Assembly (NCBI GenBank): GCA_030737875.1
Contig: CM060915.1
Coordinates: 902,588,177 to 902,652,176, forward strand
Direction of reading: 5' to 3'
Source: Allium sativum
Taxonomy: Eukaryota > Streptophyta > Magnoliopsida > Asparagales > Amaryllidaceae
Length of the DNA: 64,000 nt
The first letter of the stretch is position 1. Every line of letters begins with the position of its first letter. Shown here piece by piece: positions 35,131-46,799 of the stretch. Made by a program: the position numbers and the translations under genes. The notes beneath the pieces were generated by a model. It did no database searches and was not told the DNA's origin. It was given only the letters and a program-made list of their open reading frames with translations.

Positions 35131-35649
35131 TACTTATCTTATCTTTGGTATGTCCTCTCGTTAGTACCTTTGACCTTTAGATAGGGTAAACCTATGGTTG
35201 AAACATGTGTTTGAGACATGTTATGGTTGATGGATGCAAGTGGATGCAAGTGTTTGCTAGTGGTTGCTCGTGGATGCATATACACACACTCTAGGCACTA
35301 GATCGGCTCAGTCACTTCATTTTGCATATTGCATAAAATTGTGTGTAGGAAGATATATTTATGGATGTATAATGGTTGTGTTATCACATGGATGATGCAT
35401 TTTGGTGAATGATTGTGCACTCATGTAGATATTGTATGTGTCGATAGGGTTCTTTCGCATACATAATGGATGCATGGCACTATCATGGTTTGCATATGTT
35501 CATACATTAGATAGGGAACATATACACACACTCTTTGCATATGCTCATACATCATTAGAAATTGTTCTAAGGACAATGGATGCCCGTGTTTGATGGATTG
35601 AGTAGATGGATGTTTGGATGGTAGGATATTCATTCTCCTTAGCTTAGAG
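35131..35649 (+). other. 3' untranslated region of element M
   Basis: This non-coding spacer lies between the gag-pol stop and the terminal palindrome. It has loose GTGGATGCA and GCATATG(C/T)TCATACAT repeats. Nothing gene-like is seen. Confidence 0.7.
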
Positions 35650-35683
35650 ATTTCGGGGACGAAATCCTTTAAGGAGGGGAGAA
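35650..35683 (+). other. Palindrome plus polypurine tract of element M
   Basis: ATTTCGGGGACGAAAT (35650-35665) is followed by CCTTT and the polypurine tract AAGGAGGGGAGAA (35671-35683), directly before the 3' LTR. The polypurine tract primes plus-strand synthesis. Confidence 0.9.
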
Positions 35684-38600
35684 TGTAACACCCTGAATTT
35701 TTGGTTAATACTAAAATTCACTAATTGCAGGATAAATAATTTCAGACGTGGGAATTGGGGGTAACGGGCTGCGTTATTGCGTTCGTCTCGGAAAAATACG
35801 CGAAATAGAGTCCGAGTTTTCGAGAATCGGAGTCCGTATGGCCCGGTTATGGCCCAAAGAAGTTTGCAGAAAAATTAGAGCTAAAAACAGATTTAGGAAT
35901 TTAAATTTAGATTTTAAATTAGAACCAGCGGGGCCAGGCGGGAAGTTTCCCGCCCTAAGCATGTCGACAGGGCTGTCGACAGGCCTGTCGACAGGGGTGT
36001 CGACATGCCTGTCGACTTGCCTGTCGACACGGCGTGTCGAACCAGGGTGCTTGGGTGCACCAGATCTGGTTTTCTGGCTAGGGCTGGGCTTGGTTCTAGA
36101 GGTTTCCTAAATCTAACGGACCTAAATTAATCTAGGGTTAATCTAAGGGCCTAAAACACTCTCTTAATCTATAAATACACCCTAAACCCCCTTAATCCTT
36201 ACTAAAAATAGAAATGAAGGCCTCATGCCGCCAAATTAAATCCTAGAAGGTGTCTCCACTAATCTAAGAAGGAAGTTGCAAGCTAATCCCTCTCAAATCA
36301 TTCTCTAATCATCACCATCTTCATAATTAGCAACTAATTCCTCTTCATAAGTTGGTTAATTTTGGGTTTGGTGAGTTTCTATCACTTTAACATCAATTGT
36401 TAAAGTAAGTAGATTGGGTGTAATGAGACTTATGGTCTTAAATGCGGATTAGTGAGTTTGAATCATGTATAATGATATGTTACTCTATGTTGTTCTATGT
36501 TTATGCATATTTGATAAGTTGGTTTATGCATGCTTAATAAGTTGATTTTTGCATGTTTAACAAGTTGATATATGCATGTTTAACAAGTGGATTTATGCAT
36601 ATTTAATGAGTGGAATTATGCATGTTTAACAAAGTGAGTTATGCAAGTTAAGTATATGTTTAAATGCAAGTTTAATGTGATATGCAAGTTATGCATGCTT
36701 ATGCAAGTATATGGATGCTTATGCAAGTCATGTATATGTTTAAATGCAAGATTTATGTGATATGCAAGTTATGCATGCTTATGCGAGTATATGAATGCTT
36801 ATGCAAGATATGTATATGCTTAAATGACATGATATGCAAGTTATGCATGTTTATGCAAGTTATGTATGCTTATGCAAGTATGTGAATGTTTATGCAAGTA
36901 TGTGAATGCTTATGCAAGTTATGTGTATGCCTAAATGCATGTTTAACATGTTATGCAAGTCATGAGAATGCTTATATGCAAGTTCAACATGTTATGCAAA
37001 ATATGTGTATGATAATATGCAAGCTCATATGCAACATGTTATGCAAATCATGTGTATGATAATATGCAAGTTTGGGTTAAATGTGGTTGGGTTAATATGT
37101 GTTCATATATGCAAGTTGACATCCTCTTAACCCATGACAAAGTTATATGCTAAACCCATGATATTTGTGATGGATCTTCCCCTTTTATTATGTCATGAAA
37201 TGAGAACGATTTACGTGGGGAACGATGGGGTTGGTAAATATGTTAATAAATGAATGATTGGGTATGATTAAGCATACCATAAAAATAAATTACCATAAGT
37301 GGGAATTTACCTATTGAGTTAGGTCTACCCCATGGGAATTTACCTATTGAGTTAGGTCTACCCATGTTATGGAAAACTTGATATTAATTAGGGATAATTA
37401 ATATGGGGGTGATTAATTAGGTGTAATTAGTCGACTAAGACACGAGGTTGGACTCATTTGTAGTGTAAAACTGCCAGGACCCGACCGGCTTAACCAGTTG
37501 CTACAAATGTCAGCCCAATGTGAGAGGTCTTAGCCATGAATTAAATACGTGATTAAGGTAAAGACACGAGGTTAGACTCTGTTATGACGTAAGACTGCCC
37601 GGACTCTACCGGCTTAACCAGGCGGTCATAACAGTCAGTCTAATGTGGGAGGTCTTTATGGGAGATCACGGTCTTAATTAATTAAGAAACACTTAACCAT
37701 ATTAGCATGTAGTGGGACATGAGGGGTTAAGTGGGTGCCTTGGGTGGCATGAGGAAATTTTGAGGTTGCCTTGGGTGGCATGTGGAATCTAGTGGGTTGC
37801 CTTGGGTGGCAATAGAGAATACGATTAGAATACTTAACCAAGTGAAAACATGTAATTAAACATGATTAAAGGGTTAAGTGGGATACACTAGATATATGAC
37901 AAGCTTAGGTGGGTAGCTTGTTGGGGGCCCATTTCAACCAATATCCCAAACGTATCTTTGTGGGCTCGACCCATGTCGAGTGACGGGACATGCATATTGG
38001 GCTTGATTATAAGAGGCCAAAACGGGTTAGCGGTGGCAACGCAAGTCCAACGGGTTTCATATGCGTGTGTGGGCCCGGGCTGGTAGATAAGCCGTTGTTG
38101 CATCATGTAGATATAAAGCCGTGCACCGTTGATAGTATTGGGTAGCCACTTTGGGGGAGTGATACACCCCCACTGCGGGACCAGCACGGGTATCTACGGT
38201 AGGGAGCCGATCGATGGGGAGTAGTGGGTACACCTAGTGAAGATAGGGGCAGACGACACCTATGTAGGGGTACACGAAACTACTGGGTAAGAATTACTGA
38301 GTACACCTAGTGGAGATAGGGGCAGACGGCACCTATGTAGTGGGCTAGGAGTACATGAAACTACTGGGGAAATTTTCTAAGTCCTTGGAAGGGATCAACC
38401 TTTAAGTAGGAATGACTGGTGTGGTGCAGTTAGTAATTATCCTTGGGTGGGTAGATGCGTCCTTACGGTTATCTTAGTTTATCCTAAGTTCGCCAAGCTG
38501 CTTAGTGTAGCCATTCATCCCCAGATATTACCGTAGGTCAAGTTTATGTCTTCTCTGGTTACCTTAATGATTGTATTGTTAAAGTTATAGGACTCACTCA

Positions 38601-39008
38601 GACTTATGTCTGACCCCGTTGTTTTTTTATCTTTTTCCCAACCCTCAGGTCCTACGGTGGATCCTAGCAGTAGTAGAGCTTGATCGGATTGCTGTTCCAG
38701 TCTTGAGGAGCTTGGATAGATGTAAAGCTCCAGTTATCCAGTTATCTTTCCTTTTGTTCTGGCTATTGTATGAGAGAGTGGGATTATGTACTTCTTTATT
38801 TTGATGGATATTGTACTTGACTTTTACCGTGGTTTTATGATGTAACCAGACATGTTTATTTCCGCTGTTATGAGATGATGTTTTATAAATTTCAAGTATT
38901 ATTTATATCTGTCTTGTTGTAATTTTTCTGTTCTATATTCACTAAAATACTCCACCAATGCTATGGCATTCCCTTAGAGAGTGACCATAGCGGGCGTGGG
39001 GTGTTACA
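35684..39008 (+). repeat. 3' LTR of element M, 3325 bp
   Basis: This is nearly identical to 27218-30542 at an offset of 8466. Differences seen by eye include positions equivalent to 27228, the 27970s-free central part, and a cluster in 29530-29850. All landmarks of the 5' LTR recur here. Confidence 0.97.
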
Positions 39009-39610
39009 GTTTTCCTACTTATAAATGTACAGAGTCTGCCTCATCCTTTAGATTCTTGGTTTTAAATCCAAACAGTACACTTAGCGCTGAGTCAGCAATG
39101 AATATAGCCATAAAATAGTCCAAGTGTAGAAAATGAATCTACCCAAAAATCTAATTGAATTCAGAAAATTTTGTTAGGTGGGTCAGCCCGCTTTTCACCC
39201 TGGGTCGACCCACTATTCAGCTAAGTCGAACCACTATTCACCTGGGTCGACCCACAATTCATTCTAGGTCTTTATTTTGAATATATTAATATATAACCTT
39301 CTTATGTGTATACAAACTTCTAGAGCCTATAACTTCTTCATATGTTGTTCGTTTTATGCAAACTTGGGGTCTTTATGAACTAGAATTTCGAGATGAACGC
39401 AATAGTAATGCCTGTTTCATTTACTTCTAGAGCATATAACTTCTTCATACGTTGTTCTTTTTATGCAAACTTGGGGTCTATATGAACTAGAATTTCGAGA
39501 TGAACGCAACGGTAAGGCCTGTTTCATTTAATTCTGAATATTTAATTAAGTTATCCCAAATTTATTATCTTTAAGTATGGTTATAGTGTATTGTATTTTG
39601 GGGTGCTACA
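39009..39610 (-). repeat. Element Z 3' LTR, proximal part (U3)
   Basis: In minus orientation this LTR starts TGTAGCACCCCAAAATACA at 39610. GTCGAC sites lie at 39204-39209 and 39246-39251. A 107-bp segment (39317-39423) is tandemly duplicated at 39424-39530, while the right Z LTR has it once. A TATA-like ATTTATAAG (minus) lies at 39018-39026, next to the M insertion. Confidence 0.85.
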
Positions 39611-39644
39611 TTCTCCCCTACTTAAGGGATTTCGTCCCCGAAAT
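39611..39644 (-). other. Polypurine tract and palindrome of element Z
   Basis: On the minus strand ATTTCGGGGACGAAAT is followed by a polypurine tract TAAGTAGGGGAGAA abutting the LTR at 39610, the same module as in M. Confidence 0.85.
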
Positions 39645-39789
39645 TTCCAAGTCTAGAAGAATGTTATTATCCTAACATCCATCTATAACCATCTACTCAA
39701 TCATCATCCACATGCATCCATTGTCCTTGATAATATTTCCAATGCTTGTATGAACATACGCAAAGTGTTGTATTTATATGTTCTTACAC

Positions 39790-40320
39790 TAATGCGAAAA
39801 TCAGGTGGTGACTAGAGGTCTCTGCTCTACAAAGCATGTGCATGATGTCTACTATCTATGGGTCCTCTTGCTGTAAAGATCCAATATGCTCCATAAAAGT
39901 AGGTTGCACATTCAATGATGCTAACAATCCAAATGTGAAATCTGTATGGCTTAAAATTGAAGGTCGATATAAACTCCAAGCTCTGCATCTCTATGAATAG
40001 AGGACTCAAAGACATCTTCTTCCTACTCAACTGATGGAATTTTGTGTCCAAGTTCGTTTGCGAGAAAATTGATGCGCCTACTAGCTGATCAAACAGGTCG
40101 TCAATCCTCGAAAGTAGGTGCCTATTCTTCTTGGTGATCTCATTCAGCTCTTTATTAGATGAATTGAGCCGTTTACCTTAGTTGCAAAGATGACTGGAGC
40201 TCCCCACTTTGATATGCTCCGTCTAATAAACACTTTCTTGCGTAGCTCTCTTACTGGCTTGCTGAGCTCCCTCCTCTCTTTAGGATCCATGTGACGCACT
40301 GGCAATGCGACTTGCGTTGC
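39790..40320 (-). pseudogene. Element Z pol remnant with internal deletion
   Basis: Read on the minus strand, the start of RT (LPVRHM region, then [13 protein letters not shown]) runs to FHQL. It then jumps directly to SRKKMSLSPLF and SLEFIS, which in M lie after RNase H. About 320 codons are missing. M has TTGAG at both matching points, suggesting a microhomology deletion. The remainder frameshifts and the integrase is absent. W is inserted just upstream, at 40321-40325. Confidence 0.85.
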
Positions 40321-40639
40321 ATTTTTGTGACGGCCGGGAATTTCGCTCGATCCGAATCAGTCGTTAAACCGATCTAGACCGTTCGAAACCCCTGATCGTT
40401 TTGAGAACAGGACAAATCAGAACACAAATAGAAGAACATTTCATTGTTATTACAACAATTCCATCAGATACAAGAATATACAGAGTATAAATGAATAAAT
40501 TACATTCGATAAATATCAGAGATTACAATTAATTACATAGCAGCGGAAAATAATACAAAACACAACTGAAGGTGGTATACGGATACAGAGCTTTCCGGAT
40601 ATCATTCCAGCTGTAAACCGGGATCCTGTGAATATAAAT

Positions 40640-40659
40640 CTGCAAAACCAAAACTACTA
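40640..40659 (-). other. Predicted 3' splice site in W (3' LTR copy)
   Basis: On the minus strand TAGTAGTTTTGGTTTTGCAG is followed by ATTTATA, a classic acceptor. The second copy ends at 48042. V has GTTGTTTTGCAG followed by ATATTTA in the same place. Confidence 0.55.
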
Positions 40660-40779
40660 GCTGCCCATGCGGAAATAAGGGCACCTAGAGTTTAGGTTAA
40701 AACAATAAACTCCAGGTCAGTCATGTGACTGGTGTGAGAACTAAAACAGTTATTTAAAGCTTTACTTTAAAAGAGAGTA

Positions 40780-40828
40780 ATTCAAGGGACCACGCCGTAT
40801 AACACGGAAGGGGTTTCCTCCCAAGAAT
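40780..40828 (-). other. Conserved LTR hairpin, W 3' LTR copy
   Basis: On the minus strand the outer arms are ATTCTTGGGA and TCCCTTGAAT (8 pairs, 2 T-T mismatches). The inner arms are CCGT and ACGG with loop GTTAT. It ends 139 nt from the acceptor. The bases differ from those in B but the pairing is largely kept. Confidence 0.65.
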
Positions 40829-43800
40829 ACTAGTGCATAGGATAAACAACGCAATGCTTTTTTGAAAAATGAAGCTATTATAAGACCCAGGTCCCATCAC
40901 ACAATGCAACGCAAGCCGGATGATAGGGTTTTCCCTTATAATAGCCAAACATGCTTGGTACGTTTAAAACAAATCATTTGATACTATTATAGGTGTATAG
41001 TGTCAAAACAATTTCAATCATAACTATAAATCATAGACGGCATGGGTACCATATATCATGTCGCCATACTAGTTCTACAATTAAAACCGCAATACGCGTA
41101 CTGGAAATTGGATTTCCGTCATGAGTTGAGGCAAGGGGCAAGCTCCTCTCCGCGTTCGAGACATTCTAGCAAATGTCCCAGGGCTACGCACTCTGGGCAA
41201 CCCTTGGATGCTTCAGGGCCGGTCCTCACTTACGTTAGAGGATTAATTAAGCCTGAACACACGTTTCCCGGTCCTTACAGACCTAAAATCGAGGCGCCTC
41301 ATCCAACAACCACATAGGTGAAAAGTATATAAATGTCAGGGCTGGTAAGTCACTGACACCACCAAAGCTAGAAAGAAACGTCGTGCTCTCCCTGCAGTCC
41401 GTATCCCGTTTTTGACTCATACCGAGGTGTGAGGCTCGCGAATTCACGTTATACACAAATCTGCCACGTAGGCCGTGCTTTGATCGTCAACCACAAGACT
41501 TTGCTTTTCAACAGAAGCCTTGATCGTTGCATCTTAGCGTGCCACACAGGCAATTCATGCCATGTGACTGATGTCCATCGATATACAACCTCTGAGCTCG
41601 TACGTCTCAGAGAAGGGTGTTAACCAAAAGAATAAATTCTCCACCACCAAACAGATGTATATTCAATAGAAATCAATCAACACAGAATAAAATCCAATGT
41701 CAGACACACAATCCATTTACAAGTCCGTTCTGGGTCTGAACGAAACCGGAGGCACTTTCCTCGCATATCCATCCATCTCCAAGTACGTCTGGATGACCAC
41801 CAACTATTTCCATCCTCTTGGGTGTACTGCTCAATCAGGATCGTCAGTAATTATCCAAACGATATGAAGACTTCCGGTCTTCAACCACCGTCTTCATCTT
41901 CGACATAACGTCGAATCGGTTATTCAGAATGGGTGTAAACCCGGCCTTTCCGAACAACCCGCGTATATTAAAAACAAATGTTACAAAAACTCAACATACG
42001 CCTCATTCCAATTCATATTCTTAGGGGAAAGTTCCCATTAATTTTATCCAAGATAAATTCTTTAAAATTTATCCTTTAATCTTCCTTTGGATGTCGTTTC
42101 AAACCAAATTATGGTTTTCTAAATTAGTCGAGATTAGCGAACCACACCGAAGTAATTATTTATTTTATTTCCCAATCCCAACCTATTCATCCCATGAAGC
42201 AAAACTGGTAATACTCCATATCTAACACCACGGTGTTATCGGTAACATTAATTACCATTTCACGTTCAAATCTAATTAAAGATTTGACTATCGTACTGGA
42301 GCAAAACTGGTGATACTCCATTCTCGCTCATTTCTAAATTTGATAATTTAGATTATAGATTCACATTTCAACCTAATTGCAGATTCGTTAAAATTCCTTT
42401 TACTGGGTTAAAGAACTAGGTGTTATTTAAAACACAGTTCACGACAAACCCAAATCACATTCTATTTATTATCGGGTTAAAGAACAAATGTTCATGAAAA
42501 CACCGTTCACGATAAACCCACAAATCAATTCTGTTTAAAAACCATTTCAAATCCAGTTTAATTATTTAAAAATAAACGGGTTTTAATTTTAATTCAAAAC
42601 TAGTTCATTTCGATAAAAATCTATTTTTATATTTTCAAATGTGGAGTTTTTCACCCCAATTTTTCCTAAATCATTTCTTATGATTTTACACCAGTTATTG
42701 ATATTTTTAATATTTTTATCAAGGCACGTACAATCGATTTCCATCAACGGCCATCGAACTGCACTTACAACGACCTTTTTCCAATTTGATATGGACGTAT
42801 CTCCAAATCCAACCATTAGATTTTGAATTTCTGATATTCGTTAGAAAGCTCTTTTCGATACGAACCCAACGGTTCCGGTTTTAGGAGAATCCGACGGTCG
42901 GATCTCCCGTAATGTCCGTTTGAAATAACTGGTCGAAATTCACGAACTACCGCGGCGCGGCGCGTTCTATTCAGGCCATTATATTATATATATAATATAT
43001 ATAATATATATTTCATCGATTCCTATTTAAAACGAATTTTACAAATAGTTTTAAATTCGTTTCAAAAACAATTTCAACTTCCATTTCAAATTCAAATCAA
43101 AATTGAATTTTTCCCTTATAAATTCGTTTGAAATTCATTTCTATTCAATTCAAATTTCAATTCAATTTGAATTCATTTCAATTCATTTCCAATTCAATTC
43201 GAATTCGTTTTCAATTCAATTCAATCCAAATTGGTTTTCTATTCAATTCAAATTCAAATTGGTTTTCTATTCGATTCAATTCAAATTGGTTTTCTATTCG
43301 ATTCAATTCAAATTGCATTTCAAAATATTCGATTTAGAAATCACTTTTCAATATTCATTTTAAAATGAATAAAATCGATATAAATATCGTTCACGTCAAA
43401 ATGGCGTCAATCTAATCAACACGGCTTTATATGTTTCTATTTTCAAATATTCTATTCGACAAATGAATATTTATCTTTTTTCTCCACACACGACTAATCT
43501 CAACGAATGAGTACTGTCCACGTGTGGCTATTTTTATTATTTAAAATATTTTATAAAATTTGGGTATCTATCGTTTGATTTTCAATTAGACTCCACCGTG
43601 AAGTAGTTCCAATTTTAAATATGATAAAGATGTATATTTTATTATTAAAATATTTCGTTCAACACATGACTAATCTCAACGGATGAGTATAGTCAACACA
43701 TGAACCTTTATATTATATTGATAAAGATGTAAATTTTCTTATTAAAATATTTCGTTCAACACATGACTAATCTCAACGGATGAGTACAGTCAACACATGA

Positions 43801-44587
43801 ACCTTTATATTATATTATTCTTTATTTTCTAAATTGGAATGAGGCCCAATCAATCACCATATAATGTTAATTATATGGATTTTCATACATCACACGTATA
43901 TAATAGCATTGAAAAATAATCAACCATCAACCAAAGTGCACTACACTGTATAAGCATCAAATATAGATATCTAACGCTTATAACAGCCTGTCAATCAATC
44001 GATCGACATATTTAATCAATCAGGATGAGTGAACTTCAAATTTCATCCCAGCACCCGTGTGGGGTTTCAAACAATCAAACACAGATTTTATTTGTGCAGT
44101 TGGGCGATGTGTAAAATTTATCGACCCAATCAATGTCAGTCAAATCAGTGTACATAAACAAACCGTCCGGTTTGTAAATGAATATTTTATCTTGTTCACT
44201 TCACGTAAAAAAATTATATTTTTAACGATAAAATATTTTATTCAACCTATGAAAATATTCTACTCAGTTCATTTATTAAATAAAATGATATCTTTATTTT
44301 CCTAACTTATTTTAGAAAATTTCGGCGGCATAACGGCACGATACTAGAAACGGGACAAGGCCTAGCCTTATCCCTGGTCTAGTGAAGGCCCACGCCATTC
44401 ACACATCAATCAATCCATTCCATTTCACCAAACAATTCAATTCAAACCAAATAATCTAACCAACTACACAACCAAACAATTAAACAAACAAGCCATCCAT
44501 GGTCTGTGGATGACGGGTGTCGGGTGCTACTAAACACCGTCTGCATCCTAGTATATATATATATATAACTAGAAAAAGAAATTTAGA

Positions 44588-44602
44588 GTGAGAAGTTCTC
44601 AC
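44588..44602 (-). other. Predicted 5' splice site in W (3' LTR copy)
   Basis: On the minus strand ATCG is followed by GTGAGAACTTCTCAC, matching the donor-hairpin of B and C in form. A purine-rich, exon-like segment (about 44603-44690) precedes it. The copy in the other LTR is 51988-52002. Confidence 0.5.
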
Positions 44603-44689
44603 CGATAGCTATCCCATCATCTTGACTCTTCTTTTGTAGAAGTCTTCGTCGTTCTCGCATCTTATCACTTTCGTCGCCCGCAGTCACTA

Positions 44690-44930
44690 TATATATAAAA
44701 ATCACATTTTTATTCCTCTATTCCATATATAAAAATCGAATTTTTACTTCGCTATTCAATATATAAAAATCGAATTTTTTTACTTCGCTATTCAATATAT
44801 AAAAATCGAATTTTTACTTTGCTATTCAATGTATAAAAATCGAATTTTTACTATGCTATTCAATATATAAAAATCGAATTTTTACTATGCTATTCAATAT
44901 ATAAAAATCGAATTTATAATGCTACTATAT
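44690..44930 (-). repeat. 34-bp tandem array in W LTR, about 7 copies
   Basis: The plus-strand unit is about TATATAAAAATCGAATTTTT followed by ACTATGCTATTCAA. Each unit contains the inverted arms AAAAATCG and CGAATTTTT-like sequence. The other LTR copy is 52090-52325. Confidence 0.85.
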
Positions 44931-45184
44931 AGATAAAAATTATATTTTTATCACGCTATTTTTCATATAAAGATTTTGCCTTTTTACATATAAAGATCTC
45001 GCCTTTTTAAACTTAACATTATAAAAATCACATTTTTATTTTGCTATACATATAAAGATGATATTTCTAATATTCCTATCATGTAAAAATTATATTTTTA
45101 ATTCTCTACCTAAACAAAAATCATATTTTTACATCTTCTACTTAATAAAAATTCCGTTTTTCTATTTAAAAGGTTTCGCCTTTT

Positions 45185-45350
45185 CTATTTTTAAAAATCT
45201 AATCTATTTCATTTTAAAAATCTAATCTTTTTCATTTTAAAAATCTAATCTATTTCATTTTAAAAATCTAGTCTTTTTCATTTTAAAAATCTAATCTATT
45301 TCATTTTAAAAATCTAATCTATTTCATTTTAAAAATATAATCTTTTTATT
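45185..45350 (-). repeat. 23-bp tandem array in W LTR, about 7 copies
   Basis: The plus-strand unit is AAAAATCTAATCTATTTC followed by ATTTT. The other LTR copy is about 52590-52750. Confidence 0.85.
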
Positions 45351-45429
45351 TAAAAATTCATTACTTCCTTTTAAAAAAAACCATTACTAAGCTAAGAAGT
45401 AAACAAAGAAAAAAAAAATACTTACAGCG

Positions 45430-45784
45430 CTCGAGGGGGGGGGAAGCGTCGCTGGGATGGTCGGAGCATCGGGCGAGGGGGTCCGGAGCTGGTGAACGGC
45501 GGCGTTGGGGCTCAGGGCGCGGCGGTAGGCTATGGAGGAGGGTGCGGCTTCAAATCGAAAGGGGGGCTAGGCGTTTGGGTTGCTCCGTTCGATGCTGGAG
45601 GGAAGAGGATGGGAGAAGATGAAGCGGCAGAGGGGAGTGAAGGAAGGAGGATAGGGGGCGCTGCGCCTCCTGGCGGCGACGAGGCGATCGATCGCCAGGG
45701 GGGAATCGCGATCCCCACTTTTCTTATTTTTTTTTTTGATTAGAAATGAACTGACTGGGGGGGTTTAGAAAGAATTTATATAAT
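45430..45784 (-). promoter_or_regulatory. TATA site and GC-rich leader segment of W 3' LTR
   Basis: ATTATATAAATTC (minus, 45772-45784) is followed by a 290-bp GC-rich, CpG-containing segment. That segment ends in GCGCT before GTAAGTATTTTT, an excellent splice donor whose GT is at 45425-45424. It stands out sharply from AT-rich flanks and could be a first exon or a captured host sequence. Open frames here exist on both strands, but the minus one lacks an ATG, so I call no protein. The other LTR copy is at 52832-53194. Confidence 0.5.
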
Positions 45785-46680
45785 TATATATTTTAATATT
45801 TTAATTTCTCAGCAAAAAGCAACTTTTATTTTCGACCTCAAAACGAGGCCCACCGCCTGTCGTCCATAGCTAATTACCCCCATTCCGAACACAATGGGAT
45901 ATGTATCGTAGGCTGATTCGACTGTTTCGATCGGTTTTCGCTAAAATCAACATATAACTCTATATATTGAATTTGAACGCGCATTTCAATTTACTGGGGT
46001 CGCATACTAACTCGAAAAATTACAGAAAAATATTTTCTAGCTTCGTATTGACGATACGGTCCTAACAAAACTAGTTTCGCCGAATTCTGAGACCGTTAGA
46101 AAAATGGCCATTTTCCAATCGATTAAAATCAACTGAAACTGGTCAAACGCGTTTTCCTTTGCCACGCTCACATATTGATTCGAAAAATTATGAAATTTGG
46201 AACCTAGTAATAACTTAACATCACGGATCAAACAAAAGAGGTTTCGTCGAAATCCGAGGTCATTTGCAAAATTCTCATTTTTAAGGGCCTGAATTCCATA
46301 GCGACTATTCAGAATTTTCAACTGGACATATCTTTTGATTCCCGCTATGAAATTTTGATTTTTTGGATTCGTTGGGAAGATATCATCAATTAGATCCTAA
46401 TGTTTTTGGTTTCGTTAAAATCCGGATTGTTTTGCACCCGGTACGTTCAATTGAAGTTTGAAATCAAATTATCGAACTACCACGCCATTTTCAATTCTAT
46501 TTATAATTATATATAATTATTTATATTCTAACGACGCCGTATATAATATATACGTTCGAATTATATTCAGAATAAATTTCTCGTCGATATTATTTAAAAT
46601 AATCTATTTTAAATATTCAAAATTCGCTAAAATTGCCAAAATAAAAATTTTAAACTGGCTCAGAATTTCGGGTTATTACA

Positions 46681-46714
46681 ATCCCCCCCACTTAAAACTT
46701 TTCGTCCCCGAAAA
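46681..46714 (-). other. Palindrome and polypurine tract of element W
   Basis: On the minus strand TTTTCGGGGACGAAAA (46699-46714) is followed by GTTTTAAGTGGGGGGGAT at the LTR edge. Confidence 0.85.
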
Positions 46715-46799
46715 GGAACAAAGTCGAAAGTGGTTTGATTAATCAACTCTACGTTCGATCTGGCTTCCATTCTCCAACTTTTCAGTTTCTGAGAATTTT

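Larger units (their letters stand above)
27218..39008 (+). mobile_element. Element M: complete, young Tekay/Del-like chromovirus
   Basis: The 11.8-kb element has identical-length LTRs (27218-30542 and 35684-39008, 3325 bp each), both TGTAACACCC to GGGTGTTACA. GTTTT target duplications lie at 27213-27217 and 39009-39013. It carries an initiator-Met primer-binding site, one uninterrupted gag-pol frame and a polypurine tract. I count about 12 differences between the LTRs (about 0.36%). At an assumed 1.3e-8 substitutions per site per year this is near 0.14 million years. It is inserted in the 3' LTR of Z, about 10 bp from that LTR's TATA box. Confidence 0.97.
40326..46680 (-). repeat. 3' LTR of element W, 6355 bp
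   Basis: This is a complete LTR, very similar to 47728-54088. On the minus strand the order is: AT-rich U3; TATA-like site at 45772-45784; GC-rich segment 45430-45720; donors at 45425 and 44602; AT-rich arrays; CAATTCAAATTGG repeats (43130-43320); and the 3' domain homologous to LTRs B and C with the hairpin at 40780-40828. No convincing gene is present. Small frames on either strand are inconsistent between copies or low-complexity. Confidence 0.95.

Noticed and set aside
43103..43363. 86-codon Phe/Ile/Ser-rich open frames in the W LTR
   Set aside because: They are translations of CAATTCAAATTGG repeats in two frames at once.
45492..45743. Gly-rich open frame (plus strand) in the W LTR, repeated at 52898-53152
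   Set aside because: It runs antisense to the element, arises from GC-rich sequence and has no recognisable domain. The opposite frame lacks an ATG. The segment is reported as a GC-rich leader instead.
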